Source of the DNA: Botrimarina mediterranea
GTDB lineage: Bacteria > Planctomycetota > Planctomycetia > Pirellulales > Lacipirellulaceae
Assembly (NCBI RefSeq): GCF_007753265.1
Contig: NZ_CP036349.1
Location: forward strand, 310,001 to 374,000
Length of the DNA: 64,000 bases
Direction: 5' to 3'
The notes below the pieces were generated by a model. It searched no databases, was not told the DNA's origin, and saw only the letters and a program-made list of their open reading frames with translations. Numbering within the stretch: position 1 is the stretch's first letter; the number at the start of each line of letters is the position of its first letter. The translations under genes were made by a program, and so were the position numbers. Positions 49,362-58,415 of the stretch are shown in pieces.

Positions 49362-50342
49362 TCAAGAGGCTTTCGCCGGCGTGTAGAGGTTCAGGTCACG
49401 ACGCTGTTCGTAGCGGGCCGCAATCGGCGCGGGCGCGTGGCGTGACCGGTAATAGTGCCTCCAGATCGTCCAGGCCAGCCCGATCCGCCGTGTCAGGCGC
49501 GACCGCGACGCCAGCGTCGTTCGCAAGTAGCGTTTCAGCATCGCGTGAGTCGGCTTCGGAACCGTCATGAACTCGAGGTGCAGCAGTTCGGCCAGCTGCG
49601 CTCGGTCGAGCCCCAGGCGCCGCGAGTAGTGTTCGATGAGCGTTTGCGCTTGGAGGCGTCGCTGGTACTTGCCGGCGGCGTCCTCGGGCTTGCCGTAGTG
49701 GGCGTTGTGGTCGTGGACGCGGTAGGCGACCAGCGGTTCGGGAACGCAGTACTTCCGTACCCCCGCTAGCGATGCGCCATACGCCAAACAGAGGTCGGCG
49801 TTGATCCTCCACAGCGGGTCCATGTCCGGCGCCGGCAAGAGTCTCTCGAGGGTCGAGCGCCGCATCGAGACGCACGAAGTCGACGCCCCGCACCACACGC
49901 CCCCCGTCGCCAGAACCGCCACGGAGTAGCCCAGATCGATCTCGTCAGAGAACGGACGCTCGACCCGCTCGATCCGGCCGAACAGCCGGCGGCCGCTGAA
50001 GACATAGCCGACATCGGGCCGCGTCTGAAAGACGCCGGCGGTCCGCTCGACATAGTTGGGCTCGAAGAGGTCGTCGGCGTCGAGGAAATACAAGACGTCG
50101 CCCGTCGAGGCGGCGAGTCCCGCGCTGAACGCCGAGAGTTGGCCCCCGTTGGGTTTCCGCACGACCTTCAGTCGCGGGCAGCGCTGCTCGAGCGCCGACA
50201 GCACCGCTAGCGATTGGTCGTTCGAGCCGTCATCGACGACGATGATCTCGTCGAACGGCGCCGATTGCGACAACGCACTATCAACCGCTTCGGCGACGAA
50301 GCGGCCGTAGTTGTAGTTGTTGATGAGACAACTTAGTCGCAT
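49362..50342 (-). CDS. Glycosyltransferase family 2 protein
   Basis: 326 residues from MRLSCLINNYNYGRFVAEAV; an earlier in-frame start is not family-like. GT-A motifs: SALSQSAPFDEIIVVDDGSN, VRKPNGGQLSAFSAGLAAST, LYFLDADDLFEPNYVE (DxD) and a later INADLCLAYGASLAGV acceptor region. It is the first gene of the five-gene leftward glycan cluster and lies 39 bp before the ABC exporter. Confidence 0.93.
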   Translation of the reverse strand: MRLSCLINNYNYGRFVAEAVDSALSQSAPFDEIIVVDDGSNDQSLAVLSALEQRCPRLKVVRKPNGGQLSAFSAGLAASTGDVLYFLDADDLFEPNYVERTAGVFQTRPDVGYVFSGRRLFGRIERVERPFSDEIDLGYSVAVLATGGVWCGASTSCVSMRRSTLERLLPAPDMDPLWRINADLCLAYGASLAGVRKYCVPEPLVAYRVHDHNAHYGKPEDAAGKYQRRLQAQTLIEHYSRRLGLDRAQLAELLHLEFMTVPKPTHAMLKRYLRTTLASRSRLTRRIGLAWTIWRHYYRSRHAPAPIAARYEQRRDLNLYTPAKAS

Positions 50343-50736
50343 GACGCCACACCACAATGTTGCATTTTGGTTCGCTCGACATCCTGTCGAGCCGGCGGCG
50401 TCGGTTGCTTGCAAACGTCCGCCGAATCCCTCCAGCGCAACCTCTCCGGACCTAGGCCGAAAAATTCCCGCGTATGAACCCCATCGGGATTCAATTGGCG
50501 AAAGTTGGGCGAAATTTCCGATTGGGTAAAATGTGACGCCATCGTGCCGCTAGCTGCTAGTCCAACTTGTGCAGCAAAGCGGCTGCTAAACGCGGGCCTC
50601 CCTATAGGGGGAACGGCGCATGCCCGCCAGACCAGTGGCCGCTAGCGGCGCCGGCAGCGATGGTCACGGAGAAGCCGAATTCTTCAGTTAGCCCACGGTC
50701 ATTGACCGGGAACTAACTCTGTTCCACCAAGAAGGC
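50343..50736. other. Intergenic region of about 390 bp, no gene
   Basis: No supported coding sequence or clear repeat. It presumably contains the promoter of the glycan cluster and the end of the transglutaminase-like transcript. Confidence 0.5.
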
Positions 50737-51771
50737 TCATTGCGCCATCACACCGGCGCCATCCGAGACGACTTCGCGGATGTACTTCACGCTCGGCGTA
50801 CGGCCCCCGCGCGCAGCGGGGTACGCCATCAAGAATTCGCTAGCGTAACGCAGTTTCTCGCCACGACGCTCGGGGACACGGAAGTCGTCCCCCTTCTGCA
50901 TGATGGGCCGGGTGATCGGCATCTCGGCAAAGGCGATCGTCCCCGCGCTCTCCGACGGCAGCCAGACGCCGTCGTCTTCGCCCCGCTCGAAGTAGATCTC
51001 GGGATAGACGTGATCGTTGACCCACACCATCCGCGCCGGGATGTCCATCGAGCGGCACAGGGCGATGATCAGCGCGCTGCGGCCGTGGCAATCGGCCGAG
51101 CCGGTCTCGAGCGTCGTTACCGCGCTGGTGTCGGGGCCCTCGAGGTACTCGATGTTCTCCATCACGTAATCGTAGACCGCCTCGACACGCTCGAAGTCGC
51201 TGGCGTCGGGGTTCGACTCCTCCAGGTCTTTTTGGATCTCGCGCGCCAGCTTCTTGATCTTCGGGTGCCGCGCTTCGATGAACGAGCTGGGGCTAACGTA
51301 TCCCCGCATGCCTCGGGGGACACGCTCGGGGATCTTAAGTTCCACGGCTTCGGCGTCGCTCGGCGGCGGCGTGGTCCGGGTGGTCACTTCATAGGTAAGG
51401 ACTGCTCGGGCCTCGGCGCCGTTCTCCAGGTACGGCAGCGCGAACAGCATCTGCCGGGCGTTACCATCGGCGAGGTCGCGGAAAGTCGCCGTCACGCCCG
51501 GGGAGAAGTCCTCTTCGACGACGCGCACTTGTTGCTCGTCGCAAGCGATCGGCACGGCGACCATCCCGAGGATGTCGCGGCAGGCGCCACGCTTGGCAGT
51601 CACCACGGCGCCGACTCGGAAGCGGACGGTCGTCACCTGGGCCTCTTCCACCGAGGCCGACGCCTCGCCCACGGGCGTGTCGAGCAACTGCGCCGACGCA
51701 ACACTACCGATCAATAATGCAACCGCCGTTAGACAAGCACGCATCCGCACCCCCCTCAGAGAATTCGCCAT
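50737..51771 (-). CDS. Exported transglutaminase-like protein
   Basis: 344 residues. A signal peptide (RACLTAVALLIGSVASAQ) is followed by an N-terminal beta region and a transglutaminase-like cysteine protease domain. ETGSADCHGRSALIIALCRS holds the catalytic Cys (about 229), MVWVNDHVYPEIYFE the His, and DDGVWLPS the likely Asp. The Met at residue 10 is an equally good start. Such domains cleave or cross-link peptides in the envelope. Confidence 0.87.
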   Translation of the reverse strand: MANSLRGVRMRACLTAVALLIGSVASAQLLDTPVGEASASVEEAQVTTVRFRVGAVVTAKRGACRDILGMVAVPIACDEQQVRVVEEDFSPGVTATFRDLADGNARQMLFALPYLENGAEARAVLTYEVTTRTTPPPSDAEAVELKIPERVPRGMRGYVSPSSFIEARHPKIKKLAREIQKDLEESNPDASDFERVEAVYDYVMENIEYLEGPDTSAVTTLETGSADCHGRSALIIALCRSMDIPARMVWVNDHVYPEIYFERGEDDGVWLPSESAGTIAFAEMPITRPIMQKGDDFRVPERRGEKLRYASEFLMAYPAARGGRTPSVKYIREVVSDGAGVMAQ

Positions 51772-51944
51772 GACCCAACTGGGACGCTAGCACCAGTGTA
51801 CGCACCGGCCCGAGGGAAGAGGGAGAAACCCGCCCAGCGCGGCGTCACCGGCCACCGCCGTCGATTCAACCGCAACATCGCGCACAACCGGCCCACCCAG
51901 CCGCTGGCGGCAGCCCGCGGCAAACCCAGAAGTTTACGACCCAC

Positions 51945-52002
51945 AAAAAAACACAGCCCGCCACCCCTTCGCTCAGGACAGACGAAGGGATGGCGGGCTG
52001 TG
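51945..52002 (-). terminator. Rho-independent terminator (minus strand)
   Basis: A 20-bp stem with one mismatch (51952-51971 with 51983-52002) encloses an 11-nt loop and is followed on the minus strand by a run of seven T. It can end transcription from the small Cys-rich lipoprotein gene. Confidence 0.85.
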
Positions 52003-52065
52003 GGATCGTCAAGAGCCGCAGCGAAGCGGGGAGGGCGGCGACTCGTGACGCGTTTCGTGTTCGTG

Positions 52066-52095
52066 CTTAGCCCCCCGTCAGTGACGGGGGCTAAG
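52066..52095. repeat. Palindrome CTTAGCCCCC/GGGGGCTAAG
   Basis: Near-perfect palindrome (one extra C on the left arm) 12 bp after the stop of the lipoprotein gene. The TTAGCCCC text also occurs in module P (53871). Confidence 0.7.
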
Positions 52096-52107
52096 TGGGG
52101 AGTCGTG

Positions 52108-52473
52108 TTACTGGACCGGCGCTGGGCCCGGAAGCGATCCCGCGTTTGGATCGATCAGCACGCCATTGGAGGGCATCGAGTAGCCGCCGCTGCAGCTCTC
52201 GCACGCTTGGCCCGAGGTCCAGCCGCTGTCCATCTGCGGGTACGCGGTCATATAGCCACAGCCCGGATCGGCGCCGGCGTAGCTGCAGCCCGGGTCGTAG
52301 GCCATCGGCATCGGAGCCGGGGCGTACGCGACCGGCGCCGGCGCGGCGACGGCCGAGTTGCCGCCGCAGAAGGCCCCGCGGCAGATGAAGTCGCGGAACC
52401 GGCGGCAGCAGCCGCAGCCCGTCACGCTGGTGATGACTGTCGTTGCAATACAGAGGGCGATTACTTTCTTCAT
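52108..52473 (-). CDS. Small Cys/Pro-rich lipoprotein
   Basis: 121 residues from MKKVIALCIATTVITSVTGC, a lipoprotein signal with Cys20. The mature part is rich in Cys, Pro, Tyr and Gly (CGCCRRFRDFICRGAFCGG, PAPVAYAPAPMPMAYDPG, CESCSGGYSMPSNG). Proteins of this texture are frequent in planctomycetes and may be disulfide-linked envelope components; no function is known. Transcription probably ends at the terminator at 51945-52002. Confidence 0.7.
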   Translation of the reverse strand: MKKVIALCIATTVITSVTGCGCCRRFRDFICRGAFCGGNSAVAAPAPVAYAPAPMPMAYDPGCSYAGADPGCGYMTAYPQMDSGWTSGQACESCSGGYSMPSNGVLIDPNAGSLPGPAPVQ

Positions 52474-52785
52474 GGCGGCATCCTTTCGGCGGGGCGGCGC
52501 ATGCGCTAGGGGCGCAGCGCCGTGGGGGTGTCGCGACACGCCACCGTCGTGACTTGTGGGGGGAGGGCGTAGGCGTCACTTCCCGTGACGCAGCCGCGAG
52601 ACGCGCCCTTCGTGAGGGGTCTCGTTGAAGCCGCGAAACACTACCTCACGCCGCGTGGTGTGCAAATGAAACGGTTGATTTTTTTCAACATAGTTCCGGC
52701 GCGGCCTCGGTTGCGCGGGTAAGTTACGGCAGTTGTCCGGTCCCACCCCCCCATTCGACGCCGCGACGTCCGTCACTACGCGCCG

Positions 52786-53781
52786 ATGAGTCGTACCCTC
52801 CCCACGATTAACACCGCTCTCCGCGCGCTCGCGTTGGTAGCGATTGCGTCGATCGCAACGGCCGACTGTGTCCGGCCGGGCGACCGTGTGCTGCTTGTCA
52901 GCACCCGACCCGTCGGCTGCACGACCGACCCCGCCCGGCTGGCGAAGGGCGTCACGGCTGCGGAGCGCGCCGACTGCCGCTGGAACGCGACCGACTTTAG
53001 CGCCGCGATGGCGTCGCTCGACCCGACGCTGCCGATCGTCTTCTACGTCCACGGCAACCAGATCACCGCTTCGGAAGCGCGCCGCTGCGGGCTCGACGTT
53101 TATACGCGCCTCGTGCGCTGCGCCGAAGACGACCGGCCGATCCAATTCGTCGTCTTCTCGTGGTGCTCCGACAAGGTGCCGGGGCTGCTCAAGGACTTCC
53201 GTGAAAAGGCGGCCCGCACAAAGCCGGTGGGCTACCAGTTCGCTTGGGTGATCAGCCGCCTGCCGCAAGGCTCGCATGTCGGCCTCATCGGCTACAGCTA
53301 CGGCGCCCGCGTCTGTAGCGGCGCGGCGCACCTCCTGGCGGGCGGTTCGCTCGGCGGGCTGACGCTCGGCGCCGACTGCCCGGCTTGTGGCGTCGCTTCG
53401 GTCCGCGCGGTGTTTCTTGCGGCCGCCTATGACGCCTGCTGGAACTCACCCCGCGCCTACCACGGGCTCGCGCTCAACCGGATCGACACGCTCCTCTCGA
53501 CGACCAACCCGATCGACCCGGCGATGAAGTACTACAAGTGGGTGCCGATCAATTCGAAGCCCCCCGCGGTCGGCGGCGTCGGTCCCCGAGGTCTTTCTCG
53601 AGAGCAAGCGGCGCGCGTGCGGCTGATGCCGGTCGCCAACTCGGTTGGCCGCAGCCACGATGTCTACGACTACCTCGCCGCCCCCGGCCTGATGCGGGCC
53701 GCCTGGCGCCGCGTCGCCTTCGCCGATGTGTCGCTCGAGCCCGAAGCCGCGGGAGCCGACGCCGATGCCATCGGCGAATAA
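52786..53781 (+). CDS. Exported alpha/beta-hydrolase
   Basis: 331 residues. A signal peptide (ALRALALVAIASIATAD) is followed by LLVSTRPVGC, IVFYVHGNQI (oxyanion region), QFVVFSWCSDKVPG and the nucleophile elbow GLIGYSYGARV. A possible histidine is in SVGRSHDVYDYL near the C-terminus. This is the DUF900-like hydrolase pattern (VHGxN...GYSxG). Substrate unknown. A composite repeat island starts just after its stop. Confidence 0.83.
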   Translation: MSRTLPTINTALRALALVAIASIATADCVRPGDRVLLVSTRPVGCTTDPARLAKGVTAAERADCRWNATDFSAAMASLDPTLPIVFYVHGNQITASEARRCGLDVYTRLVRCAEDDRPIQFVVFSWCSDKVPGLLKDFREKAARTKPVGYQFAWVISRLPQGSHVGLIGYSYGARVCSGAAHLLAGGSLGGLTLGADCPACGVASVRAVFLAAAYDACWNSPRAYHGLALNRIDTLLSTTNPIDPAMKYYKWVPINSKPPAVGGVGPRGLSREQAARVRLMPVANSVGRSHDVYDYLAAPGLMRAAWRRVAFADVSLEPEAAGADADAIGE

Positions 53782-53783
53782 AG

Positions 53784-54060
53784 ATGAGCCGTCAGCGCTA
53801 GCCGCGGGTAGCGCCGCCATCGACGCTTCCAACCACCAACCGCCAACCGCCAGCCGCCAGCCGCGGGGCCTTAGCCCCCGGTTAGCGCGGGATACGCCCA
53901 GGCGTCGAGGTTCCCCTCCGTGAACGCCTTAGCCGTGGGCGGCAGCCCTCGGAGTGCAGCGCAACCCGTCCTCCACTCCGAGGGCTGCCGCCCACGGCTA
54001 AGACGCGACGGTTTGGTGAACCGTGCTCTAGCGTCAAGAACCGGACGCTAAGGCGTGCTG
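53784..54060. repeat. Composite repeat island (modules R, P, hairpin D, Q)
   Basis: In order: module R (53785-53823, also at 44530), an AACCGCC/CAGCCGC minisatellite (53831-53857), and module P (53858-53883, inverse of 21792-21817). Next is hairpin D with a perfect 29-bp stem (53928-53956 with 53974-54002), then module Q (54039-54057, inverse of 21840-21858). No gene is present. Confidence 0.88.
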
Positions 54061-54071
54061 GTTGATATCGC

Positions 54072-55241
54072 CTACAACCGCGACATCACCTGTAAGAAGT
54101 CCTGCTCCAGTTCCGCCGGCGGGCCGAAGTGCTCCGTGAACACCTTCAGACGTTGCCGAGAGGTCTCCGCGTCGGACTCATCCGCGGGCGGGCCGTCGAA
54201 CGGCTTGTACTTGCTCAACTCTTTCACATACGCGACGTAGTCGTCGCCGTGTTTCTTGATCAGGTAGTAGTTGAGCGCCCAGGCGTCGGCGTACGCCTCA
54301 CCAGCGGTGCGCGAGTCGCGCAAGCGATCGTCGGACGCCAGCAGACTCGTTAGCGACGCGCCATTCCACTTTGGCAGGTTGCGGCGGAACGATTGCAAAC
54401 GCCGTTGATTCACGTGGCCGATGCCGCTCCAGCCGCGGCTCGTGCCGGCGCCGGGCGCCTCGAAGTACGCGGCCATGCCTTCGACGAGCCAGATCGGCAG
54501 GTCGGCGTAGCGTTGCATCAGGCCCGTATTGAAGCAGACCTGGTGGGTCGCTTCGTGGACGATGGTCGCGACCAGCGGCTCGGCGGCCGGCAGCGATAGC
54601 ATCCGGGTGATCTCACGCCGTGAGCCGCTCCGCATGCCACCGGCGCGGAGCTGTTGCGCGCCGGTGATGTCGTACATCCGCACCCGGTTGGTGGTCATGT
54701 GGTAGTAACCCACGGCGCCGGCGGGCACGCCCTCGGCGCGGCTGGCCGCGTTGTACGCCGCCGCCGTTGAGTGAATGACGATTGGTAGCGGGAACTCGGG
54801 TTCTTCAAGTTCGATCCCCGCGCGCTTCCAATAGCGCACTAGCGCCTTCTGCAATCCCTCCAGTAGCGAGCTCGACCACTCGGCGTACTCGCGGCTGGTG
54901 TCGTAGGCGATGACGTAGTGCTTGGTTGGGTGCAATCGAAAGCCCGCCGGCAGGTCCGCCAGCAATCGCTCGCCGAGTTCATCGGCCGTCGCCGGGGCGA
55001 AGGGCGCATCGTCGCTCGACGCGGAGAGGACGTCGTCCGCCGCGATCAACCGCCGCGCGCCGTCGACGCTCTCGAAGAAGCAGTTGCCCGACGAGTCTTT
55101 CATCAGCACCCGCCCCGTGGCGGTCGCCGTCACCGCGTCCGCGTCAGGGTAGGGGCGATAGCGGAACGTGAGCGTGTCCATCGCGCCGGCAAGTGGGGCG
55201 ATGCCTAGCAGCAGAACGGCGACGAAGAGCGGGCGGGGCAT
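54072..55241 (-). CDS. Exported DUF1570 metallopeptidase-like protein
   Basis: 389 residues. A signal peptide (MPRPLFVAVLLLGIAPLAGA) is followed by a small beta domain (about 25-95) and a gluzincin-like domain: HYVIAYDTSREYAEW, then VATIVHEATHQ (HEXXH, about 229) with downstream WLVEGMAAYFE supplying the third ligand. AYADAWALNYYLIKKHGDDY follows. This is the planctomycete DUF1570 family, thought to be peptidases, but activity is not shown. Confidence 0.88.
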   Translation of the reverse strand: MPRPLFVAVLLLGIAPLAGAMDTLTFRYRPYPDADAVTATATGRVLMKDSSGNCFFESVDGARRLIAADDVLSASSDDAPFAPATADELGERLLADLPAGFRLHPTKHYVIAYDTSREYAEWSSSLLEGLQKALVRYWKRAGIELEEPEFPLPIVIHSTAAAYNAASRAEGVPAGAVGYYHMTTNRVRMYDITGAQQLRAGGMRSGSRREITRMLSLPAAEPLVATIVHEATHQVCFNTGLMQRYADLPIWLVEGMAAYFEAPGAGTSRGWSGIGHVNQRRLQSFRRNLPKWNGASLTSLLASDDRLRDSRTAGEAYADAWALNYYLIKKHGDDYVAYVKELSKYKPFDGPPADESDAETSRQRLKVFTEHFGPPAELEQDFLQVMSRL

Positions 55242-55340
55242 TCCTCTAGCTTAGTCCACACACAGCCCGCGTGACGACCGCGATCTTCCCCGAGACGCTA
55301 TGGGCTTACCTACGTGTTCGCCGAGACACGCAGCCGAGTC

Positions 55341-56720
55341 TCAGAGCTCGACCTCAATGCCATGGTCGTCGTCGCCGCTGATATCGTCGCGGGCGTCGCT
55401 CTTCTCACGCTTGCGGAGATAGATCTTGATCGGCGTCTCGGCGTACGGCAGCTCGTCGCGGAAGCGGCCCAGCAGGTAACGCAGGTACGGCTTCTGGAAC
55501 GCGGCCGGGTTGCTACAGAACAGCACGATCGTCGGCGGTTGCACGCCCACCTGGGTCGCGTAGTACAGCTTGGGCCGGCGGTTCTGGTAGACGCTGGGCG
55601 GGTTCCGCTTCACCGCGTCGCGCACCAGGCGATTCAGCTCGCCCGTGCCGACACGCTCGCGCGATTGCTTGAAGAGCATCTGCGCATGGTTCAACAGCGC
55701 CTTCACGTTTTTCCCGGTCTTGCCGGTGATGAAGGCGATCGGCGCGTAACGCAGGCCAGGCAGTTGGTCGTTGATATAATGGACCCACTTCTCGGTGGGC
55801 ATCGTGCCGGCGTACTTGTCCCACTTGTTGACGACGATCACGCACGGCTTGTACTCCGTCGTGATGTAGTCGCCAAGCTGCTTGTCGACGTTGCCGATCC
55901 GCTCGCCCGCGTCGAGGAACAGCAGCGTCACGTCCGCGCGGCGGACCGAGCGCTGCGCGCGGTGGGCGCCGTAGAAGTCGATGTCGAACTTCGCTTGTGC
56001 GCGGGTGCGACGCACGCCGGGAGTGTCGATCGCAACAAAGCCCTTGCCGTCGAGTTCGAACCGCACGTCGACGCTGTCGCGTGTGGTGCCGGGGACCTCG
56101 CTGACAATCATCCGCTCGGCGCCGGCGAGCGTGTTGACGAACGTGCTCTTGCCGACGTTGCGGCGACCGACAATCGCCACTTTCATCTCCGGCTCGCCCG
56201 GATCGACGTCGTCGACCGACTCGGGCGGCAGCGTCTCGGCGATGCGGTTGAGCAGCACCGCCTTGCCGCGGTTCTGCAAGGTGCTCACCTTGAGCGGCGC
56301 CCCGTGGCCGAGCTTGCCGAACTCGTCGGCGGCGTGGTCGAACGTCTCGTCGTCAGTCTTGTTGGCGATGCAGAGGATCGGCGTCTTCAGGTACCGCAGC
56401 CGTTTGGCGACTTCCTGATCCATCGTCATCAGCCCATGCCGGGTATCGACGACGAACAGGATCAGGTCGGCCGAGTCGATCGCCTGCGTGATCTGGGACT
56501 CGATGTCCTCGGTGAGCTCGTCGGCGTCCATGTGGCCCATGCCGCCGGTGTCGACGAGCTCGAAGAACCGCTCGTCGTGGTGCATCAAGTAGATGACCCG
56601 GTCGCGGGTGATGCCGGGCTTGTCATCAACGATGGCGACACGCCGCCCCGCGAGCCAGTTCAGCAGGCTGCTCTTGCCGACGTTCGGCCGACCGACGATG
56701 GCGACTTGGGGGATGCCCAT
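55341..56720 (-). CDS. der: Ribosome-biogenesis GTPase Der
   Basis: 459 residues with the diagnostic two tandem G domains. G1: GRPNVGKS (10-17), PGITRD, DTGG, NKTD. G2: GRRNVGKS (about 186), PGTTRD, DTPG and NKWD. A C-terminal KH-like domain (VYQNRRPKLYYATQVGVQPP) follows, then an acidic tail. Der acts in 50S subunit maturation and is usually essential. Confidence 0.97.
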   Translation of the reverse strand: MGIPQVAIVGRPNVGKSSLLNWLAGRRVAIVDDKPGITRDRVIYLMHHDERFFELVDTGGMGHMDADELTEDIESQITQAIDSADLILFVVDTRHGLMTMDQEVAKRLRYLKTPILCIANKTDDETFDHAADEFGKLGHGAPLKVSTLQNRGKAVLLNRIAETLPPESVDDVDPGEPEMKVAIVGRRNVGKSTFVNTLAGAERMIVSEVPGTTRDSVDVRFELDGKGFVAIDTPGVRRTRAQAKFDIDFYGAHRAQRSVRRADVTLLFLDAGERIGNVDKQLGDYITTEYKPCVIVVNKWDKYAGTMPTEKWVHYINDQLPGLRYAPIAFITGKTGKNVKALLNHAQMLFKQSRERVGTGELNRLVRDAVKRNPPSVYQNRRPKLYYATQVGVQPPTIVLFCSNPAAFQKPYLRYLLGRFRDELPYAETPIKIYLRKREKSDARDDISGDDDHGIEVEL

Positions 56721-56850
56721 GGGGTGGGGAGAGGCGTTAGGCGGGGAAGGGAGCGGGACCCCCCATCGTAGCTGGTTCGCGACCCCAGGGGCGCCCGCCG
56801 GGATGACAAAGGGGTAAACCGCCGGCGACCCCCCCCACAGAAAAGCATCG

Positions 56851-56933
56851 GTGCGAGCCGGGACGCTTCAGCTCTCGGAGGGACCTTGGCGCCCGCTTCC
56901 CACCGAGGACTAACGTCCCTGGCTCGCCGTCGG
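56851..56933. repeat. Core-containing palindromic repeat (copy B1)
   Basis: Outer stem GCGAGCCGGGACG / CGTCCCTGGCTCGC (56853-56865 with 56915-56928). The loop contains TTGGCGCCCGCTT (56886 on) followed by CACCGAG, as in copy A at 9216. Confidence 0.8.
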
Positions 56934-57100
56934 TCGAATTGGCTTGCGGATCGCGATCGCGATCCAGAACGCTGATCAATGGCTTGAATTTCGCACCGAT
57001 GGCCGGGTCGGTACTTTTGTCCACTGGCAGCGCAATCGTTCGTTAGGACGCATCCTCGGCGATTTGGCGCTGGTCTGGCGCGGCCTAAGCAAGTGGGCGA

Positions 57101-57180
57101 AGGCGAGCCGGCGACGTTAGTCGTCGGTGGGGAGCGGGCGCCAGGGTTCCACCGGAGACCAACGTCCCCGGCTCGCCGGA
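57101..57180. repeat. Core-containing palindromic repeat (copy B2)
   Basis: Outer stem GGCGAGCCGGCGACGTT (57102 on) pairs with AACGTCCCCGGCTCGCC (57161-57177). The core, in inverse orientation, is at 57123-57144. The left arm is copied exactly inside the downstream gene at 57372-57396. Confidence 0.82.
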
Positions 57181-57208
57181 CACTCTTGGCGCCAGTACCC
57201 TGAGGGGC

Positions 57209-58024
57209 ATGGACCAGCCGCCTTCTCTGCCGTCGCCACGGGCCCTCACGCAGCGTCTGGAGAGCTTGCAGGCGGCGGGGGTAACTTTGCTGCCGCGGCG
57301 TGAGGGACGCGTTCTAGAGGCCCCTACGGCGACGAGAGAGGCGGTTCCGACAGCCCCTCTTAGGGTTCCTCCGACGACTAACGTCGCCGGCTCGCCCGCC
57401 CCTCCGGCGGCGACCAGCGCGCCCCTCGTCCCCCCTCCCCCCTCCCCGGTCCCCGCGGCGTCAGCCGCCCCCACCCTCGAGGTCCTCTGCTCGGAGGTCG
57501 CGGGCTGCACCGCTTGCCCCGAGTTGGCCGCGACGCGGACACAAACCGTCTTTGGCGTCGGCAACCCAACGGCGCGGCTGTGCTTCATGGGTGAGGCGCC
57601 GGGCGCCGACGAGGACCGGCTCGGCGAGCCCTTCGTCGGCCGGGCCGGGCAGCTGCTCGACAAGATGATCGAGGCCTGCACCCTCAGCCGCGGCGAGGTC
57701 TATATCCTCAACGTGCTGAAGTGCCGCCCGCCGGGGAACCGCAACCCGACGCCCGACGAGGCCCGCAACTGCCGCGGCTACTTGCAGCGGCAGCTCGAGC
57801 TGATCGACCCGGAGTACATCTGCTGCCTCGGCGCCGTCGCGGCCCAGAACTTCCTGCAAACGGACACGCCGATCGGCCGACTCCGCGGCCGCGTCCACGA
57901 ACACGCCGGCCGCAAGGTGGTCTGCACCTACCACCCGGCCTACCTGCTGCGCAACCCCTCGGCGAAGAAGTACGCCTGGGACGACCTCAAGCTGCTAATG
58001 CGGCAACTGGGCGTGGAGCTATAG
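57209..58024 (+). CDS. Type-4 (Fe-S) uracil-DNA glycosylase
   Basis: 271 residues. The conserved domain (about 88-270) has four candidate cluster cysteines (Cys100, 103, 172, 188), GEAPGADED (128-136), [25 protein letters not shown] and [11 protein letters not shown] with the late His. It excises uracil from DNA, including at elevated temperatures. The first 87 residues are a Pro/Ala-rich linker; residues 55-63 (PTTNVAGSP) are encoded by an exact copy of an intergenic repeat arm. Confidence 0.93.
   Translation: MDQPPSLPSPRALTQRLESLQAAGVTLLPRREGRVLEAPTATREAVPTAPLRVPPTTNVAGSPAPPAATSAPLVPPPPSPVPAASAAPTLEVLCSEVAGCTACPELAATRTQTVFGVGNPTARLCFMGEAPGADEDRLGEPFVGRAGQLLDKMIEACTLSRGEVYILNVLKCRPPGNRNPTPDEARNCRGYLQRQLELIDPEYICCLGAVAAQNFLQTDTPIGRLRGRVHEHAGRKVVCTYHPAYLLRNPSAKKYAWDDLKLLMRQLGVEL
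57372..57396. repeat. Repeat arm translated within the uracil-DNA glycosylase gene (copy B3)
   Basis: These 25 bases are an exact inverse copy of 57102-57126 from the adjacent intergenic repeat. They code for part of the N-terminal linker. Confidence 0.85.
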
Positions 58025-58045
58025 CCGCAAACCCCTTCGTGGGCT

Positions 58046-58117
58046 TCAGCCGTAGGCGGCAGCCCACGGCGCGCCGGGTACCAGGGTCGTATCGAGGGCT
58101 ACCGCCCACAGCTCAGA
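58046..58117. repeat. Core-containing palindromic repeat (copy C, degenerate)
   Basis: AGCCGTAGGCGGCAGCCCAC (58048 on) pairs imperfectly with GGGCTACCGCCCACAGCT (58096-58113). The loop has CGGGTACCAG, the inverse of the core start. Confidence 0.6.
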
Positions 58118-58415
58118 CGCACCGAGATGGTTCGCGTTCGCTGCCTCACGAATCGCTCCGGGGTCGCCCGACTTGAGTTTTTTTCTTCGCAAGCATTGGC
58201 GGCGGTCGGGTTGTAGCGATTGCGCAAGCTAAGGCGCGGAACCCTGCCGTTCGTGACGGTCACGCGAATTGGCGATCGCGCATCCCGTGTCCTCTTGGCG
58301 TCCAATTGCTTTCGGCAGTTGGGGGGTGTTGATAAAGTCAGATTCAGGCGTCGGCGGTTGTGCCGAGAGCCACCGCTACGCCACAGATCGACCCCGCTGC
58401 CGCCGCAGAAGCGCG

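Larger units (their letters stand above)
56721..57208. other. Intergenic region of about 490 bp with two repeats
   Basis: No gene is supported between the divergent der and uracil-DNA glycosylase genes. The region holds the two core-containing repeats at 56851-56933 and 57101-57180. Confidence 0.6.

Noticed and set aside
53831-53857. Short direct repeats resembling a CRISPR array
   Set aside because: The AACCGCC/CAGCCGC units are under 10 nt with no spacers and no cas genes; this is a minisatellite within a repeat island.
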